A DNA stretch of 64,000 nucleotides from Heyndrickxia acidicola (GCF_001636425.1 NZ_KV440953.1:3654001-3718000); one strand, 5' to 3'. Counted from the first letter of the stretch, positions 52,832 to 62,008 are shown. The notes: a model not told the origin generated them from the sequence alone. Program-made: numbers and translations.

Positions 52832-53114
52832 AACCTTAGTATTTTAATGGGTTTGGGCAATCCTTTTTTTGACCATTTTCCAGGAAAAGATCTCAGCCAA
52901 TTAAAGGTATTTTTACAGCCAATACAGAAGTATACTCAATAAACTTTTTTAAAAAAGCGCGGGTAGAAATGAATCGCATGGTTCCTTGAGCTTTGAAAAA
53001 TGAGGAAAGCCGACAACTTGACAACTGATACGCCTTCAATTCATTCGGTACGCGATTGATCTGTTGTCTAATATGTCATACCAAGATAATGGGGGATTTT
53101 AGGAGGGGCAGAGG

Positions 53115-54335
53115 TTGAGCAAAAGTCTTTTTACCAATCGTTCATTTCTTTTTGTTTGGGCAGGAAACTGGATATCCGAATTGGGCGGGGCATTTGGGAC
53201 GTTCTGCAACTCGATATTAGTGTATCAGCAGACCGGCTCCACGATGGCACTCGGCGGAATGTGGCTGTTGTATTTGATTCCTTCCCTGATTCTTCAATTG
53301 TTTATCGGGCCGTTTATTGACCGGTGGAGCCGAAAATGGATCATGATTTTCTCACAATGGGCGAGGGGAGTAATTTTCCTCATTCCGCTGCTTGCGTTAG
53401 CAACAGGCGGCTTTCATGTATGGGATATATTTGTGGTTCAAATGGTGATAGGACTGATTACACCACTTTACACACCGGCCAATCAAGCGATTACTCCTTC
53501 CATTGTTCCTGAAGAGAAGCTTAAGTCTGCTAATGCAGCCATTGATGGAACTGTCCGGATCATGACCTTCCTGGCGCCTGCTCTTGGCGGGATGGCGGTC
53601 GAGGCGGCCGGAGTAAAGCCTACGCTCATTTTTGTATGCAGCATGCTGCTGATAAGCGGAACACTGCTGCTATTTATAGAGGAAAGAAGAGTTCAACAGC
53701 CTGTTCGAAAAACCTGGCTTCAGCAGTTTAGTCAAGGCATTACGTACTTTTTTAAGCAGCGTTTGATTGTATGGCTGGGAATTTTTTTAGCTTTTGTCCA
53801 ATTTGGCGTAGGCGTGACGATGGTGGTCACCCTTCCTTATATCACAAAGGTTCTGTCTGGGACGTACGCTCAGTACGGTTATTTCATGGCAAGCTTTCCA
53901 CTTGGGTATGCAGCTGGAGCGCTTCTCATTGGAAAAATGAAATCTGCAAGCAGAAGAATGCTTATGCTTGGGGCGCTTGTCACTGGCGGGTTAACCTATA
54001 TTTTCTTAGGGTTTAATACAAATATTTATTTCTCCTTTGGGACAGAAGCCATAGCAGGTGTGGCAATGGCGATTTTTGGCGTCCATAATATGACGCTTTG
54101 CCAGCAAATTGTTCCCAATGAGATGATGGGAAAAGTGTTTTCGGTACGGTTGTTCATCATAAGAGGCGCCCTTCCATTAGGAGTTTCTGCAGGAAGTCTC
54201 CTTAGTGAGCACTGGGGAATACGGCCGCTTTATATTTTGATTGGATCCATCATTTGCCTGGTATCGGTTTTGGGAATCCTCCTTCCGTATTTTTCGTTTA
54301 TGGATGAGGAAAGCGTGGAGAAGGCTGCTTCCTGA
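53115..54335 (+). CDS. MFS transporter, MefA/EntS-like
   Basis: 406 residues with twelve hydrophobic helices. The pattern fits the MFS_3 group (macrolide or enterobactin exporters): FLFVWAGNWISELGG start, IGPFIDRWSRKWIMI as the A-like loop motif, ANQAITPSIVPEEKLKSANA in the middle, and FGVHNMTLCQQIVPNEMMGKVFSV in the second half. The substrate is unknown; drug efflux or siderophore export are the usual roles. The TTG start follows AGGAGGGGCAGAGG. A 31-residue peptide gene follows. Confidence 0.85.
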   Translation: MSKSLFTNRSFLFVWAGNWISELGGAFGTFCNSILVYQQTGSTMALGGMWLLYLIPSLILQLFIGPFIDRWSRKWIMIFSQWARGVIFLIPLLALATGGFHVWDIFVVQMVIGLITPLYTPANQAITPSIVPEEKLKSANAAIDGTVRIMTFLAPALGGMAVEAAGVKPTLIFVCSMLLISGTLLLFIEERRVQQPVRKTWLQQFSQGITYFFKQRLIVWLGIFLAFVQFGVGVTMVVTLPYITKVLSGTYAQYGYFMASFPLGYAAGALLIGKMKSASRRMLMLGALVTGGLTYIFLGFNTNIYFSFGTEAIAGVAMAIFGVHNMTLCQQIVPNEMMGKVFSVRLFIIRGALPLGVSAGSLLSEHWGIRPLYILIGSIICLVSVLGILLPYFSFMDEESVEKAAS

Positions 54336-54482
54336 GAAATTAGCCGCGGATGAGGCTGGCTGCAGGCTGGGGTTGCAATGGTTTAAGGAGCTGCTCGTTG
54401 CGGTAAAGAAAAGAAGAGAATAGTTTTAGCAGAAGAAGCGAAACATGATAAAAAAACCATGTATTTTAAGGGGGTGATGTAA

Positions 54483-54578
54483 ATGCTTATGGGATTTCTT
54501 ACAGCCATATCCGTTCTAAGCCTTATTCCATCCGTTGTCATGTTTTATGGGATTTCCAAACAAAGGAAGAAAGCATAA
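54483..54578 (+). CDS. 31-residue hydrophobic peptide
   Basis: MLMGFLTAISVLSLIPSVVM is a hydrophobic helix, then FYGISKQRKKA is basic. AAGGGGGTGATG lies just upstream of the ATG. It resembles the small membrane peptides at 22584 and 44871 in layout. Function is unknown. Confidence 0.55.
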   Translation: MLMGFLTAISVLSLIPSVVMFYGISKQRKKA

Positions 54579-54669
54579 ATGGTGTTTTGGCCTTTCCCTT
54601 CAGGCGGAAGGAAGTACATAGCAATATAAATAAAAATGAAAGCGGATGCTTTTTCTAACTCAAGTGTCC

Positions 54670-54703
54670 GGAAGGGATGCACAAGAGACGGTGCATCCCT
54701 TTT
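54670..54703 (+). terminator. Rho-independent terminator
   Basis: AAGGGATGCAC pairs with GTGCATCCCTT over an 8-base loop, with T-rich DNA after. Confidence 0.85.
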
Positions 54704-54714
54704 ATTTAGATCAG

Positions 54715-54765
54715 CGCTTTAACGCACAAAAGGGGTCAGACCCCTTTTGTGCGTTATTGTGTTAA
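54715..54765. repeat. REP-like palindrome, copy 14, perfect core
   Basis: AACGCACAAAAGGGGTC and its exact mirror around A at 54738 (54721-54755), with CTTTAA/TTAAAG further out. The DUF4181 stop codon (54762-54764) lies in its right edge. Confidence 0.9.
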
Positions 54766-55106
54766 AGGATTCCTACCCATGTGCAGAGGATGATAAAGAT
54801 GATGTAGGTTGCCAGTGAGTAGAGGCTTATAATATATTGGTTTTTGTTTTTGCTGAAGAGCAACTCGAGGATGGATCGAAAGCTAATAACAAATATTCCA
54901 AAATATAAGAAGAGATGAAACTGAAATCTTTGGGTAAAGGACATGATGGCAATAAACATTAACAGTAAAATGGTTTCGATCCAATTGAGGGCTTTATCCA
55001 GCCGATAAGAGGAATTCTTGTGTTTATTAAGCTTCAGGATTTTCCCAAGCCAAAGCTCTCCCAAAGCAGTAATAGCAATATAGACAAATATAATAATAAA
55101 TGTCAT
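54762..55106 (-). CDS. DUF4181-type small membrane protein
   Basis: 114 residues with four hydrophobic helices, matching the DUF4181 pattern (ALGELWLGKILKLNKHKN, then FHLFLYFGIFVISFRSILE, and NKNQYIISLYSLATYIIF). The function is unknown. ATG 55106 follows AAAGGGGCAGC; an in-frame ORF continues to 55337 upstream, but that part is unlike a protein domain. The stop codon is provided by REP copy 14. Confidence 0.7.
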   Translation of the reverse strand: MTFIIIFVYIAITALGELWLGKILKLNKHKNSSYRLDKALNWIETILLLMFIAIMSFTQRFQFHLFLYFGIFVISFRSILELLFSKNKNQYIISLYSLATYIIFIILCTWVGIL

Positions 55107-55361
55107 GATGCTGCCCCTTTCCCCTGGTGAATCCTTCCCCGAATGTATTTTGCAGCGCTTAGGAAAGTATATGCTTGAATAAGCAGGAAATTCTTCTGTC
55201 ACTCTATGCTCTGCTGCCTGCTGGGTACACCGAAATGCCGGATAAAAGTCCTTAAATTGGCCAGGCATATAGACGATGTGTTCAATGTACAGAAACAGGT
55301 ATGGACAGAGGCTTTGCAGAGCATAAAAAGACAGCAAGTGCCTGCCTATATGCTTTGAGGG

Positions 55362-56003
55362 CTATCCATTAATCTTAAATTGGCCGCCGTTTGCCAAATC
55401 GAGTTCTTTCAGTTTTATAGAATGATTAAACTTTTTAGCAAAGCCTGCAAGAATGCCCCGGTTAAAGGCAGCAGGATAATGAGGGGTGTGGCAGAAAACG
55501 GTCATTTCATTTTTTACATCCGTGTATGGCAGGTACTCGCCTATGTATGCAGAGCTTTTATGATTAAGATGGAAAATACGATTTAACTGCTGCAGGGATT
55601 CTTCAAAGCTTTGAACTGTTTGGGGAAAAATGCAGCGTTCAGGAACTATTTCTCCTATGCTTTCAACAGCCTCATTTCCATATTTTTCAGAAACAGCAAG
55701 CAGTAAAGTATGTATGACATCAATAGAATACCACTCAGCATGACGAAGGAGGTCCGGATTAAATTCAAAAGGGAGCTCGAGTTTTTCTCTTGAAGCCACT
55801 TCCAAAATGCTGGTGATGGCATTCGAATGAACCGCAGCTTTCCGCACTGTTCCTTTGGCGGGACTGTTACGCACCCGGAAATGAAAATTCATAAACCTTT
55901 CCAGCTCTCGGCTCGCACGCAGTGTTTCTTCAGAGGTCAAATGGCTAAGTCCGATTGCTTCATATAATTGCTGACGTTTATCTTCAATAATGTTCTTCAT
56001 CAT
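55362..56003 (-). CDS. Spo0E-like domain fused to a C-terminal ligand-like domain
   Basis: 213 residues. Residues 1-40 match the Spo0E family of aspartyl-phosphate phosphatases, which dephosphorylate Spo0A~P: IEDKRQQLYEAIG, a loop, then ASRELERFMN in place of the usual SQELD. The family motif's final Asp is Glu. Residues 60-213 form a larger domain with no Spo0E relation; the segment FCHTPHYPAAFNRGILAGFAKKFNH recalls the heme-NO-binding/4-vinyl-reductase fold by its C-x-P-YP-AF-GI pattern, but this is uncertain. Normal Spo0E proteins are 50-90 residues and single-domain. ATG 56003 has AGAAGG 9 bases upstream. Could couple a ligand to sporulation control. Confidence 0.65.
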   Translation of the reverse strand: MMKNIIEDKRQQLYEAIGLSHLTSEETLRASRELERFMNFHFRVRNSPAKGTVRKAAVHSNAITSILEVASREKLELPFEFNPDLLRHAEWYSIDVIHTLLLAVSEKYGNEAVESIGEIVPERCIFPQTVQSFEESLQQLNRIFHLNHKSSAYIGEYLPYTDVKNEMTVFCHTPHYPAAFNRGILAGFAKKFNHSIKLKELDLANGGQFKING

Positions 56004-56129
56004 GCTTACCATCCTTCTAATATGAGAGGCCAGTTCTCAAGTTGTTTTTACTCATCATTATACTGTAAGTGGAATATTTTGAATATACGGTTTTTTGGAT
56101 GGCTAAGTAAAAGATTAATGTTACGGGAA

Positions 56130-56320
56130 TGTTTGCGAGAGACTCTTCAGGCAGCGCTAGGGGGCTCACGAGCTGCCTGTAGAACGAGTGCCTTGTGTAT
56201 AAATCAACCTGCAGGATGATTAGAGCACTACTAATGTTTCAGTTAAAGCCTATGATGATTTGAAACCAAAGTTGATTGAAGCGAGTGTCTATAGCGGAAA
56301 TCAACCAGCAGGAAGACCAG
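56130..56320. repeat. decayed Bacillus-type dispersed repeat, two parts
   Basis: GAGACTCTTCAGGCAGCGCT, GAACGAGTGCC, AAATCAACCTGCAGG and, after a break, AAAGTTGATTGAAGCGAGTG with GCGGAAATCAACCAGC, matching the common Bacillus repeat's ends. Confidence 0.5.
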
Positions 56321-56462
56321 AACTCAACCCATGTCCGTAAAAGCCCACAATTGTATTTGCACCCAATATTACTTGAAGGCTCAAGGACACAGCTGGATCA
56401 AAGAAAGTGCATGGAGACGAATTTTGCAAAGGAAGAAAATAAGAAATAAAGGAGAGAAAAAG

Positions 56463-57287
56463 ATGAACTGCTTTATTTGTAAAACCTGCGGGGTTCAGTA
56501 TGCGAAATCCGAAACGGAACCGGATAGATGTGTTATTTGCTCAGACGAACGGCAATACGTACATCCTTCGGGACAGGTTTGGACGACTATGGAAAGCATG
56601 CGTGAATCAAGAGAATACAAGAATGAAATAGTAGAAGATGAAAAAGGGTTGTACAGTTTGACGACCAAACCGTCCTTTGCCATAGGGCAAACAGCCTTTC
56701 TTGTTCAGTCAGAAGGGTTTAATGTTTTGTGGGACTGTATCACGTATCTGGACGATACAACGATTGATAAGGTGAAAGAGCTTGGCGGAATCCAAGCCAT
56801 TGCCTTGTCGCATCCCCATTATTACTCCACCCAGGTGGAATGGGCAGAGGTGTTTGACGCGCCTATCTACATACATGAAGACGACAAAGCGTGGGTAACC
56901 AGGCCAAGTGACCGGATTATATACTGGTCAGGAGACAGGCTTGAGCTGGAAAAAGGAATGATTCTCCATCGTTTTGGCGGTCATTTTAAAGGCGGGGCCG
57001 TACTGGAATGGAAAGAAGGAAATGATCAAAAAGGAGTCCTGCTGTCAGGAGACATTATTCAAGTGGTGGCCGACCGACAATGGGTCAGTTTTATGTACAG
57101 CTACCCTAATCTCATCCCTTTGCAAGCATCTAAGGTACAGGAGATAGCCAATGCTGCCGGAAAGCTGAAGTTTGACCGGCTGTATAACGCCTTTCATCGC
57201 ATCGTGCAAAAAGACGCTGGGGAAGCTGTCCAAAAATCAGCCGAAAGGTATGTGGCTGCCTTAAGCGGAACGCTGTTTCATACCTGA
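56463..57287 (+). CDS. zinc-ribbon plus metallo-beta-lactamase-fold hydrolase
   Basis: 274 residues. The first 30 residues hold a CxxC-x17-CxxC zinc ribbon (CKTC, CVIC). The rest is an MBL fold: VLWDCITYLDD, the metal motif region ALSHPHYYST where the usual HxHxDH is HPHYYS, GGHFKGGAVLEW and LLSGDIIQ. The last motif Asp and His are partly retained, so metal binding is plausible but altered. The substrate is unknown; the family is described as MBL-fold metallohydrolase. ATG 56463 has AAAGGAGAG upstream; ATG 56331 lies in repeat DNA. Confidence 0.8.
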   Translation: MNCFICKTCGVQYAKSETEPDRCVICSDERQYVHPSGQVWTTMESMRESREYKNEIVEDEKGLYSLTTKPSFAIGQTAFLVQSEGFNVLWDCITYLDDTTIDKVKELGGIQAIALSHPHYYSTQVEWAEVFDAPIYIHEDDKAWVTRPSDRIIYWSGDRLELEKGMILHRFGGHFKGGAVLEWKEGNDQKGVLLSGDIIQVVADRQWVSFMYSYPNLIPLQASKVQEIANAAGKLKFDRLYNAFHRIVQKDAGEAVQKSAERYVAALSGTLFHT

Positions 57288-57310
57288 ATCACTCGATTTA
57301 CTGCAGCTGC

Positions 57311-57348
57311 TAAAAAACCATCGGGCTTTCATTCCTGATGGTTTTTTT
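57311..57348 (+). terminator. Rho-independent terminator
   Basis: AAAAACCATCGGG pairs with TCCTGATGGTTTTT, with seven T residues at the end. Confidence 0.88.
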
Positions 57349-57377
57349 GAGAATATAAAATTTGTAATCTCTGTCCG

Positions 57378-57518
57378 CTCCAGCACTTATCGTCCAATAT
57401 AACCCTTCCCTGCGATAAGTCAATATCAGCTCAAAAGTGACTTCGTCGTGTTTCCTTTATCTCAGTGGAAGACTACGGAATCTCTACGCCGATGAACAAG
57501 GCGCTTCCGCTTTTCACT
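57378..57518. repeat. dispersed repeat, first tandem copy
   Basis: CTCCAGCACTTATCG, CTGCGATAAGTCAATATCAG, TTTCCTTTATCTCAGTGGAA, CTACGCCGATGAACAAGGCG and CTTCCGCTTTTC. It shares most bases with the next copy. Confidence 0.85.
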
Positions 57519-57669
57519 GTCTAGCTCCAGCGCCTATCGGCTATCGGATTTCTTCGTCTTCTCCCTGCGATAAGTCAACATCAGCTCAAAAGTGACTTCG
57601 CAGTGTTTCCTTTATCTCAGTCGAAGACTAGGGAATCCGTACGCCGATGAACAAGGCGCTTCCGCTTTT
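57519..57669. repeat. dispersed repeat, second tandem copy
   Basis: CTGTCTAGCTCCAGCGCCTA, CTGCGATAAGTCAACATCAG, TTTCCTTTATCTCAGTCGAA, GTACGCCGATGAACAAGGCG, CTTCCGCTTTTC. It ends at the RsbR gene's stop codon. This repeat type is common in Bacillus intergenic DNA. Confidence 0.85.
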
Positions 57670-58506
57670 CTACCCTATAAATTTTAATGCCTGCTCTAGA
57701 TTGCTTTTTATTGTGATGCCCTGCAGTGCTAAGCCGAGTGAAACCATGGTTTGCGCAACCTCCGGGCGAATTCCCGTTAGGATGGTTTCGACACCGGTGA
57801 GTTTAAGGGCATCGAATACCTGGAACAGCTGCTGAGCGACCATTGTATCCACGATCAGAACTCCGGATAAATCAAAGATAAGATGATTTAAATTTAATTT
57901 GCTAGAGTTGCTTAAGGTTTCTTCCATTAAGAGCTGAGCTCTTTCAGTGTCAATATTGCCAATTAGCGGCAGCACTCCAACGCCTTTGGTTAAAGGAATA
58001 ACGGGAACCGATAGCTCGATAAATGCACTTTTGGCGTTTTCTAACGTTTTTTGATGGTATTCTACATAGGCAAGACTGAAATAATAAGCTGCCTTATCCA
58101 GCAGAGGATCAATGATGGAAATCGCCCGAAAGACAGTGGGGAGGGATACATCGTTTGCCAGTGCCTCTTTTTCTACAGCCTTCCATATATAAGTTCGATA
58201 AAAGCTTGCATCTTTTAAAGCCTCATCTAAGGGGACGCCTAATTTGAAAAAGCTCTCACCGTTTTCCTTGCCCCATTTCAAAATGGCTTCATCAGTTTTT
58301 TTAGGGTTTACATCAATTAAGGCACGGCCAAACAGTTGAATAAAATCGGCTCTCGTTTTTAATAAAGAAGGCACAAATTTTTGAAATTCATTACTTTCTT
58401 CTTCCGTCATAGGGACTCCTGCCATTCTGTCCGTATGCACTTCCATGGCGATGGCGTCTTTTTGGCTAATAATCATTTCACCTAAAAGCTGTAGTTCCTT
58501 GTCCAT
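57670..58506 (-). CDS. RsbR-type stressosome protein
   Basis: 278 residues: a globin-like N-terminal sensor domain (about 1-155, helical) and a C-terminal STAS domain. Both phosphorylation motifs of the RsbR family are kept: GNIDTERAQ and VDTMVAQQ, with the Thr residues equivalent to Thr171 and Thr205 of RsbRA. Such proteins build the stressosome, bind RsbS and RsbT, and control sigma-B. It has its own GGAGG ribosome binding site 5 bases before ATG 58506 and no RsbS/T genes nearby, fitting the scattered RsbR paralogues of Bacillus. The stop abuts a dispersed repeat. Confidence 0.9.
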   Translation of the reverse strand: MDKELQLLGEMIISQKDAIAMEVHTDRMAGVPMTEEESNEFQKFVPSLLKTRADFIQLFGRALIDVNPKKTDEAILKWGKENGESFFKLGVPLDEALKDASFYRTYIWKAVEKEALANDVSLPTVFRAISIIDPLLDKAAYYFSLAYVEYHQKTLENAKSAFIELSVPVIPLTKGVGVLPLIGNIDTERAQLLMEETLSNSSKLNLNHLIFDLSGVLIVDTMVAQQLFQVFDALKLTGVETILTGIRPEVAQTMVSLGLALQGITIKSNLEQALKFIG

Positions 58507-58669
58507 AGTATCCTCCATCATTTTTATATTAATGTGGTAAACGAAACATTTATATCTTAATAGTTAATTGTCATTCCCTTTAAAATTTTACTAGTAAATT
58601 AGTAGTATATCAATGTAAAAAAATCATTTCCTAGTAAAACCAAAACGTTGTTGGCTTGGGAAAAGCTGT

Positions 58670-58712
58670 CCGAACGTAAAGCAGCATTCATACGAAAACA
58701 GTTTATGAGGTT
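58670..58712 (+). repeat. fragment of the MITE-like element
   Basis: GAACGTAAAGCAGCATTCAT then ACGAAAACAG corresponds to the right end of the elements at 5897 and 24701, with several changes. The left half is absent. Confidence 0.45.
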
Positions 58713-58792
58713 CTTGGAACAAAAAGGAATATTGGGAGAAGTACAGAATGTAAGAATAGGTAAATTACCAGACGATTAAAAGGAGATAGGAC

Positions 58793-59308
58793 ATGCTGCT
58801 TTATCATTTTAGTGAAGATCCTTCTATTAAAAAGTTTGTTCCATTACCCCATCCTACTAAAAGCGAAATGCCCCCTGTTGTATGGGCAATCGATGAGGAG
58901 CATGCACCTCATTATTTTTTTCCAAGAGATTGTCCCCGTGTTGTTTTTTCAAAATCTGACAAACTTAGCAAAGAGGATGAGAGGCTATTTTTTTCACAAA
59001 CAAGTGCCAGCAAAGTGATAGCAGTTGAATCAAGGTGGATTAGCCGCATTCAACAAACCACTCTGTATCAATATACATTTGATTCTGCAGGCTTTGAGCT
59101 TTATGATGCTATTGCCGGCTACTATATTTCAAGGTTTACTGCGGTACCTCTTGCTGTGGAACCTCTGGAGAATTTGTTGGATTGCCTTACAAGGGCGGAT
59201 GTGGAGCTTCGGATCACACCGGATTTGAACCCGCTTCGGGATGAAATTATTTCCTCGACGTTAGATAACTTTTCCATTATTCGCTTTCAGAATGCAAGTA
59301 AACGGTAG
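58793..59308 (+). CDS. DUF6886-type protein
   Basis: 171 residues with no signal or membrane segment. The start (LLYHFSEDPSIKKFVP, PPVVWAIDEEHAPHYFFPRDCPRV) is the signature of the DUF6886 family. The function is unknown. AAAGGAGATAGGAC precedes the ATG. Flanked by intergenic DNA and transcribed alone; no operon partner. Confidence 0.8.
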   Translation: MLLYHFSEDPSIKKFVPLPHPTKSEMPPVVWAIDEEHAPHYFFPRDCPRVVFSKSDKLSKEDERLFFSQTSASKVIAVESRWISRIQQTTLYQYTFDSAGFELYDAIAGYYISRFTAVPLAVEPLENLLDCLTRADVELRITPDLNPLRDEIISSTLDNFSIIRFQNASKR

Positions 59309-59488
59309 TTATGGAGAATTGGATGGATGGTGAGAAGAGCTTTGTTCACTTTAAGAGACCTTTCGGTTAAAGGTTTCTCAACAGGTGATTGAAAAGTGAG
59401 GGTTTTGAGGGAGCATTGCAGAAATTATTTTTTGATTATAGCTATTAAACTTCATAAATTAAAAACTGAATTTTCATATAAAAATAGT

Positions 59489-59518
59489 TTGACGTTCCGA
59501 AACGTTTTGGAATATACT
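59489..59518 (+). promoter_or_regulatory. sigma-A promoter with LacI-type operator in the spacer
   Basis: TTGACG (59489-59494) and TATACT (59513-59518) are 18 bases apart. The spacer is exactly the 18-base near-perfect palindrome TTCCGAAACGTTTTGGAA (59495-59512, one mismatched pair), with the AAACGTTT centre of LacI-family operators. A repressor bound here would block RNA polymerase. It serves the glycosidase at 59732. Confidence 0.8.
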
Positions 59519-59531
59519 TTGTTTGAAAATG

Positions 59532-59576
59532 AAACCGTTTTAAATATAGGGATTTCACCTGCTTTAAAACGGTTTT
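59532..59576 (+). promoter_or_regulatory. 13-bp hairpin at the start of the glycosidase transcript
   Basis: AAACCGTTTTAAA (59532-59544) pairs perfectly with TTTAAAACGGTTT (59563-59575). It begins about seven bases after the predicted start site and has only four T residues after it, so it is either an attenuator or a stabilising 5' stem. Confidence 0.6.
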
Positions 59577-59731
59577 AATCATATGCTAGAACTTGATTGA
59601 AGGAAAATCGCAGAAAGATAGAAAAGTCATTTTGGGGGAGTGAGTTTTGTAACTCTTACCTCATTAATGACTGTTGCCATACTGAAGCTTAATGGTGTCT
59701 GTTTATGACCGTAATGAAAGGATGATCTGAA

Positions 59732-61906
59732 ATGTTAAAAATAACTGATTTAATAGAAGAAATAAAGAATCCTGATGAACGTTCGTTTTTAACACCTGGA
59801 ACCCGTATGCATTTAATTGGGGCTCAGAATGGGGGATTCCCTGCTTTTGGGCATCATATTGAGAATGAAATGGGCGGAATATGGATGCATCCAATTAAAA
59901 TTTTGGATGGATTTTGGATGGGTTTAAAAGTAGACGGCAGACAGTTTGAATGGTTAAAACAAGCTTCGATATTTCGAAATCACCCTTTTTATAATGAACA
60001 TATTTATCAGGCTCATGAACTCGTGATAACAAGGTTTCAATTGGCCCCTCAGGAAACACCCGGGTTGATTGTACGATATATTTTAGAAAATAAGGAAGAC
60101 TATCCAGTATTGATTGAAGGAGATTTTGTAGTTAGGTCAGATCTTCGCCCGGTTTGGTACTCTGAAACAGAGAATATTATTCCAGGGAAAGATGAAGCGT
60201 GGATAGATAATGATTGTGTTGTTGTAAAAGACAGCGATCATAATTGGTTTGCACGAGTTTATGCTCATTGCCCTCACGCAATCATAGAAATTGATGAGCA
60301 AATTGAAGGGTATGAACAAACGTACGGGGAGGGGGTTGGAGCGAAATGGAATTTTCGAACAACCGTTGAACCTGGGGAATCCTATGTATTCACTGTACAT
60401 ATAGCTGGTTCCATAAAATCTGAAAAAGAAACCTATGAAACGATAAACAACATGAAGAATGTTGAAAAACATTTTGAGCATAAAAAGAAACACTATCAAG
60501 GTATCTTAGATAGAGCGGCTATCGATATTCCTGATGAAGAATTAGCAAAACAATATGCTTGGGTAAAATGCCATATGGAGTGGCTAACGATTGATGTTCC
60601 TAGTGTGGGACGCGGGCTGGCAGCAGGAATACCAGAATACCCATGGTGGTTTGGCTGTGATAGTGCATACTCTCTTGCGGGTTGTGTTCCAGCAGGTTTT
60701 CATAAACTTGCAGAAGATACGTTGGATGTTGTAGCTGAAGCGTCATTAAGGAAGAATGGAAATGGACGTATTGTCCACGAAATTAATACATTTGGTATTG
60801 TAGGAAATCCGGGTAATACACAAGAAACTTCACATTTTATTCGTGCTGTGTACGATACATACAAATGGACCGGGAATAGAGAATGGCTCCGCAGTCATTT
60901 TGATGAAATAAAAAACGGGTTACGTTGGCTTTTGGAAGAGATGGATACAGATAAAGATTTGTTTCCAGAGGGATATGGCATCATGGAGATCCTGGGTTTG
61001 AATGGCGAGCTGATTGACACTGCTGTATATACTGCAGTAGCGTTGGAAAATGCTGCTGAAATGGCTGAGCTTTTCGGTGAGGAAATACAAGCAAGGAAAT
61101 ATAAGGATTTAGGGGAACAATTAACAAAAAAGATAACAGAAGAAATGTGGTTGGAAAAAGAAGGGCTTTATGCGGATATACGGATCCCAGGCAAGGACTT
61201 GTACCCGCGCTTAGATGATTTTATTCATCAGGCCAGGCTGGGGAATGATTTGCACTTAATTCCTTATTACGAAGGAATGAAAGAAGAGCTAATCACAAAT
61301 GGAATGGCGGAAAGTGAAGATGATACGGCATGGTGTTTTAAAAATTGGGTGATTAACACTCCTCTTGAAATGGGATTATCTGAAACTGGATCAGCGTTAC
61401 AGGCACTTAAGCGATTGAATGGCAAAGAGTTTACTGGAGAATATGGTATGTATTTATCCGGATTAGAACAGAATCGTATGATGACAATCTCAACAGCAGT
61501 CCAAGTTAATGCAAACTTACGTTATCATCAAACCGATGCAGCCTATCAACAAATACAAAATGTAATGAAAACGTTTGGTATGTATCTTCCTGGGTCCATT
61601 TCTGAAATGTCCCCCGACTATGGATGCTTTGTACAAGCTTGGACATCTTACGCTTTACTTAGCCCAATTATTTGCGGCTTTATAGGTATTAGGCCTAATG
61701 CCGCTGTTAAAGAAGTAACGTTTGAGCCTCAGCTGCCAACTAATTGGGAAAGAGCTAGAGTCCAAAAGTTAATGATTGGCACAAATGAATTGGACGTACT
61801 TGTAGAACGAGATATAAAATCCGAAAACGGTTATTCCGTCATTGTACATTCTAAAGAAACTGGTTGGACTTTTCATGGTGCAACAGAAACTTGTTTGATA
61901 AATTGA
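59732..61906 (+). CDS. glycoside hydrolase with (alpha/alpha)6 barrel, debranching-like
   Basis: 724 residues without a signal peptide, so cytoplasmic. An N-terminal beta-rich domain (about 1-240) is followed by an alpha-toroid domain (about 260-690) with the PWWFGCDSAYSLAG motif near residue 307, similar to PWFGRDxxxxLxG of amylo-alpha-1,6-glucosidases, and later DDTAWCFKNW, AVQVNANLRYHQ and SEMSPDYGCFVQAWTSY. The catalytic Asp is probably that of GCDSA. The substrate is likely an oligosaccharide; the exact GH family is not certain. LacI-type operator upstream, but no LacI gene or transporter in the window. The ribosome binding site is GAAAGGATG. Confidence 0.75.
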   Translation: MLKITDLIEEIKNPDERSFLTPGTRMHLIGAQNGGFPAFGHHIENEMGGIWMHPIKILDGFWMGLKVDGRQFEWLKQASIFRNHPFYNEHIYQAHELVITRFQLAPQETPGLIVRYILENKEDYPVLIEGDFVVRSDLRPVWYSETENIIPGKDEAWIDNDCVVVKDSDHNWFARVYAHCPHAIIEIDEQIEGYEQTYGEGVGAKWNFRTTVEPGESYVFTVHIAGSIKSEKETYETINNMKNVEKHFEHKKKHYQGILDRAAIDIPDEELAKQYAWVKCHMEWLTIDVPSVGRGLAAGIPEYPWWFGCDSAYSLAGCVPAGFHKLAEDTLDVVAEASLRKNGNGRIVHEINTFGIVGNPGNTQETSHFIRAVYDTYKWTGNREWLRSHFDEIKNGLRWLLEEMDTDKDLFPEGYGIMEILGLNGELIDTAVYTAVALENAAEMAELFGEEIQARKYKDLGEQLTKKITEEMWLEKEGLYADIRIPGKDLYPRLDDFIHQARLGNDLHLIPYYEGMKEELITNGMAESEDDTAWCFKNWVINTPLEMGLSETGSALQALKRLNGKEFTGEYGMYLSGLEQNRMMTISTAVQVNANLRYHQTDAAYQQIQNVMKTFGMYLPGSISEMSPDYGCFVQAWTSYALLSPIICGFIGIRPNAAVKEVTFEPQLPTNWERARVQKLMIGTNELDVLVERDIKSENGYSVIVHSKETGWTFHGATETCLIN

Positions 61907-61920
61907 ATGATTTTTTATCA

Positions 61921-61948
61921 TAATCTCTTCATCTATGAGAGATTATAA
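61921..61948 (+). terminator. hairpin after the glycosidase gene
   Basis: ATAATCTCT pairs with AGAGATTAT over an 8-base loop. The following bases are not T-rich, so termination is uncertain. Confidence 0.45.
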
Positions 61949-61979
61949 ATGAAGTTTAATAACGGGAATTGTGTATTAC

Positions 61980-62008
61980 ATCTATAAAAAAAAGAAGCCT
62001 CGCCGGCT
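61980..62008 (-). terminator. terminator of the polysaccharide deacetylase gene
   Basis: On the minus strand GAGCC-GGCGA-GGCTTC forms a short stem followed by a run of eight T residues. Confidence 0.55.

Noticed and set aside
59396-59578. 60-codon open frame before the glycosidase
   Set aside because: It overlaps the promoter-operator and the hairpin, which explain the DNA better. No ribosome binding site.
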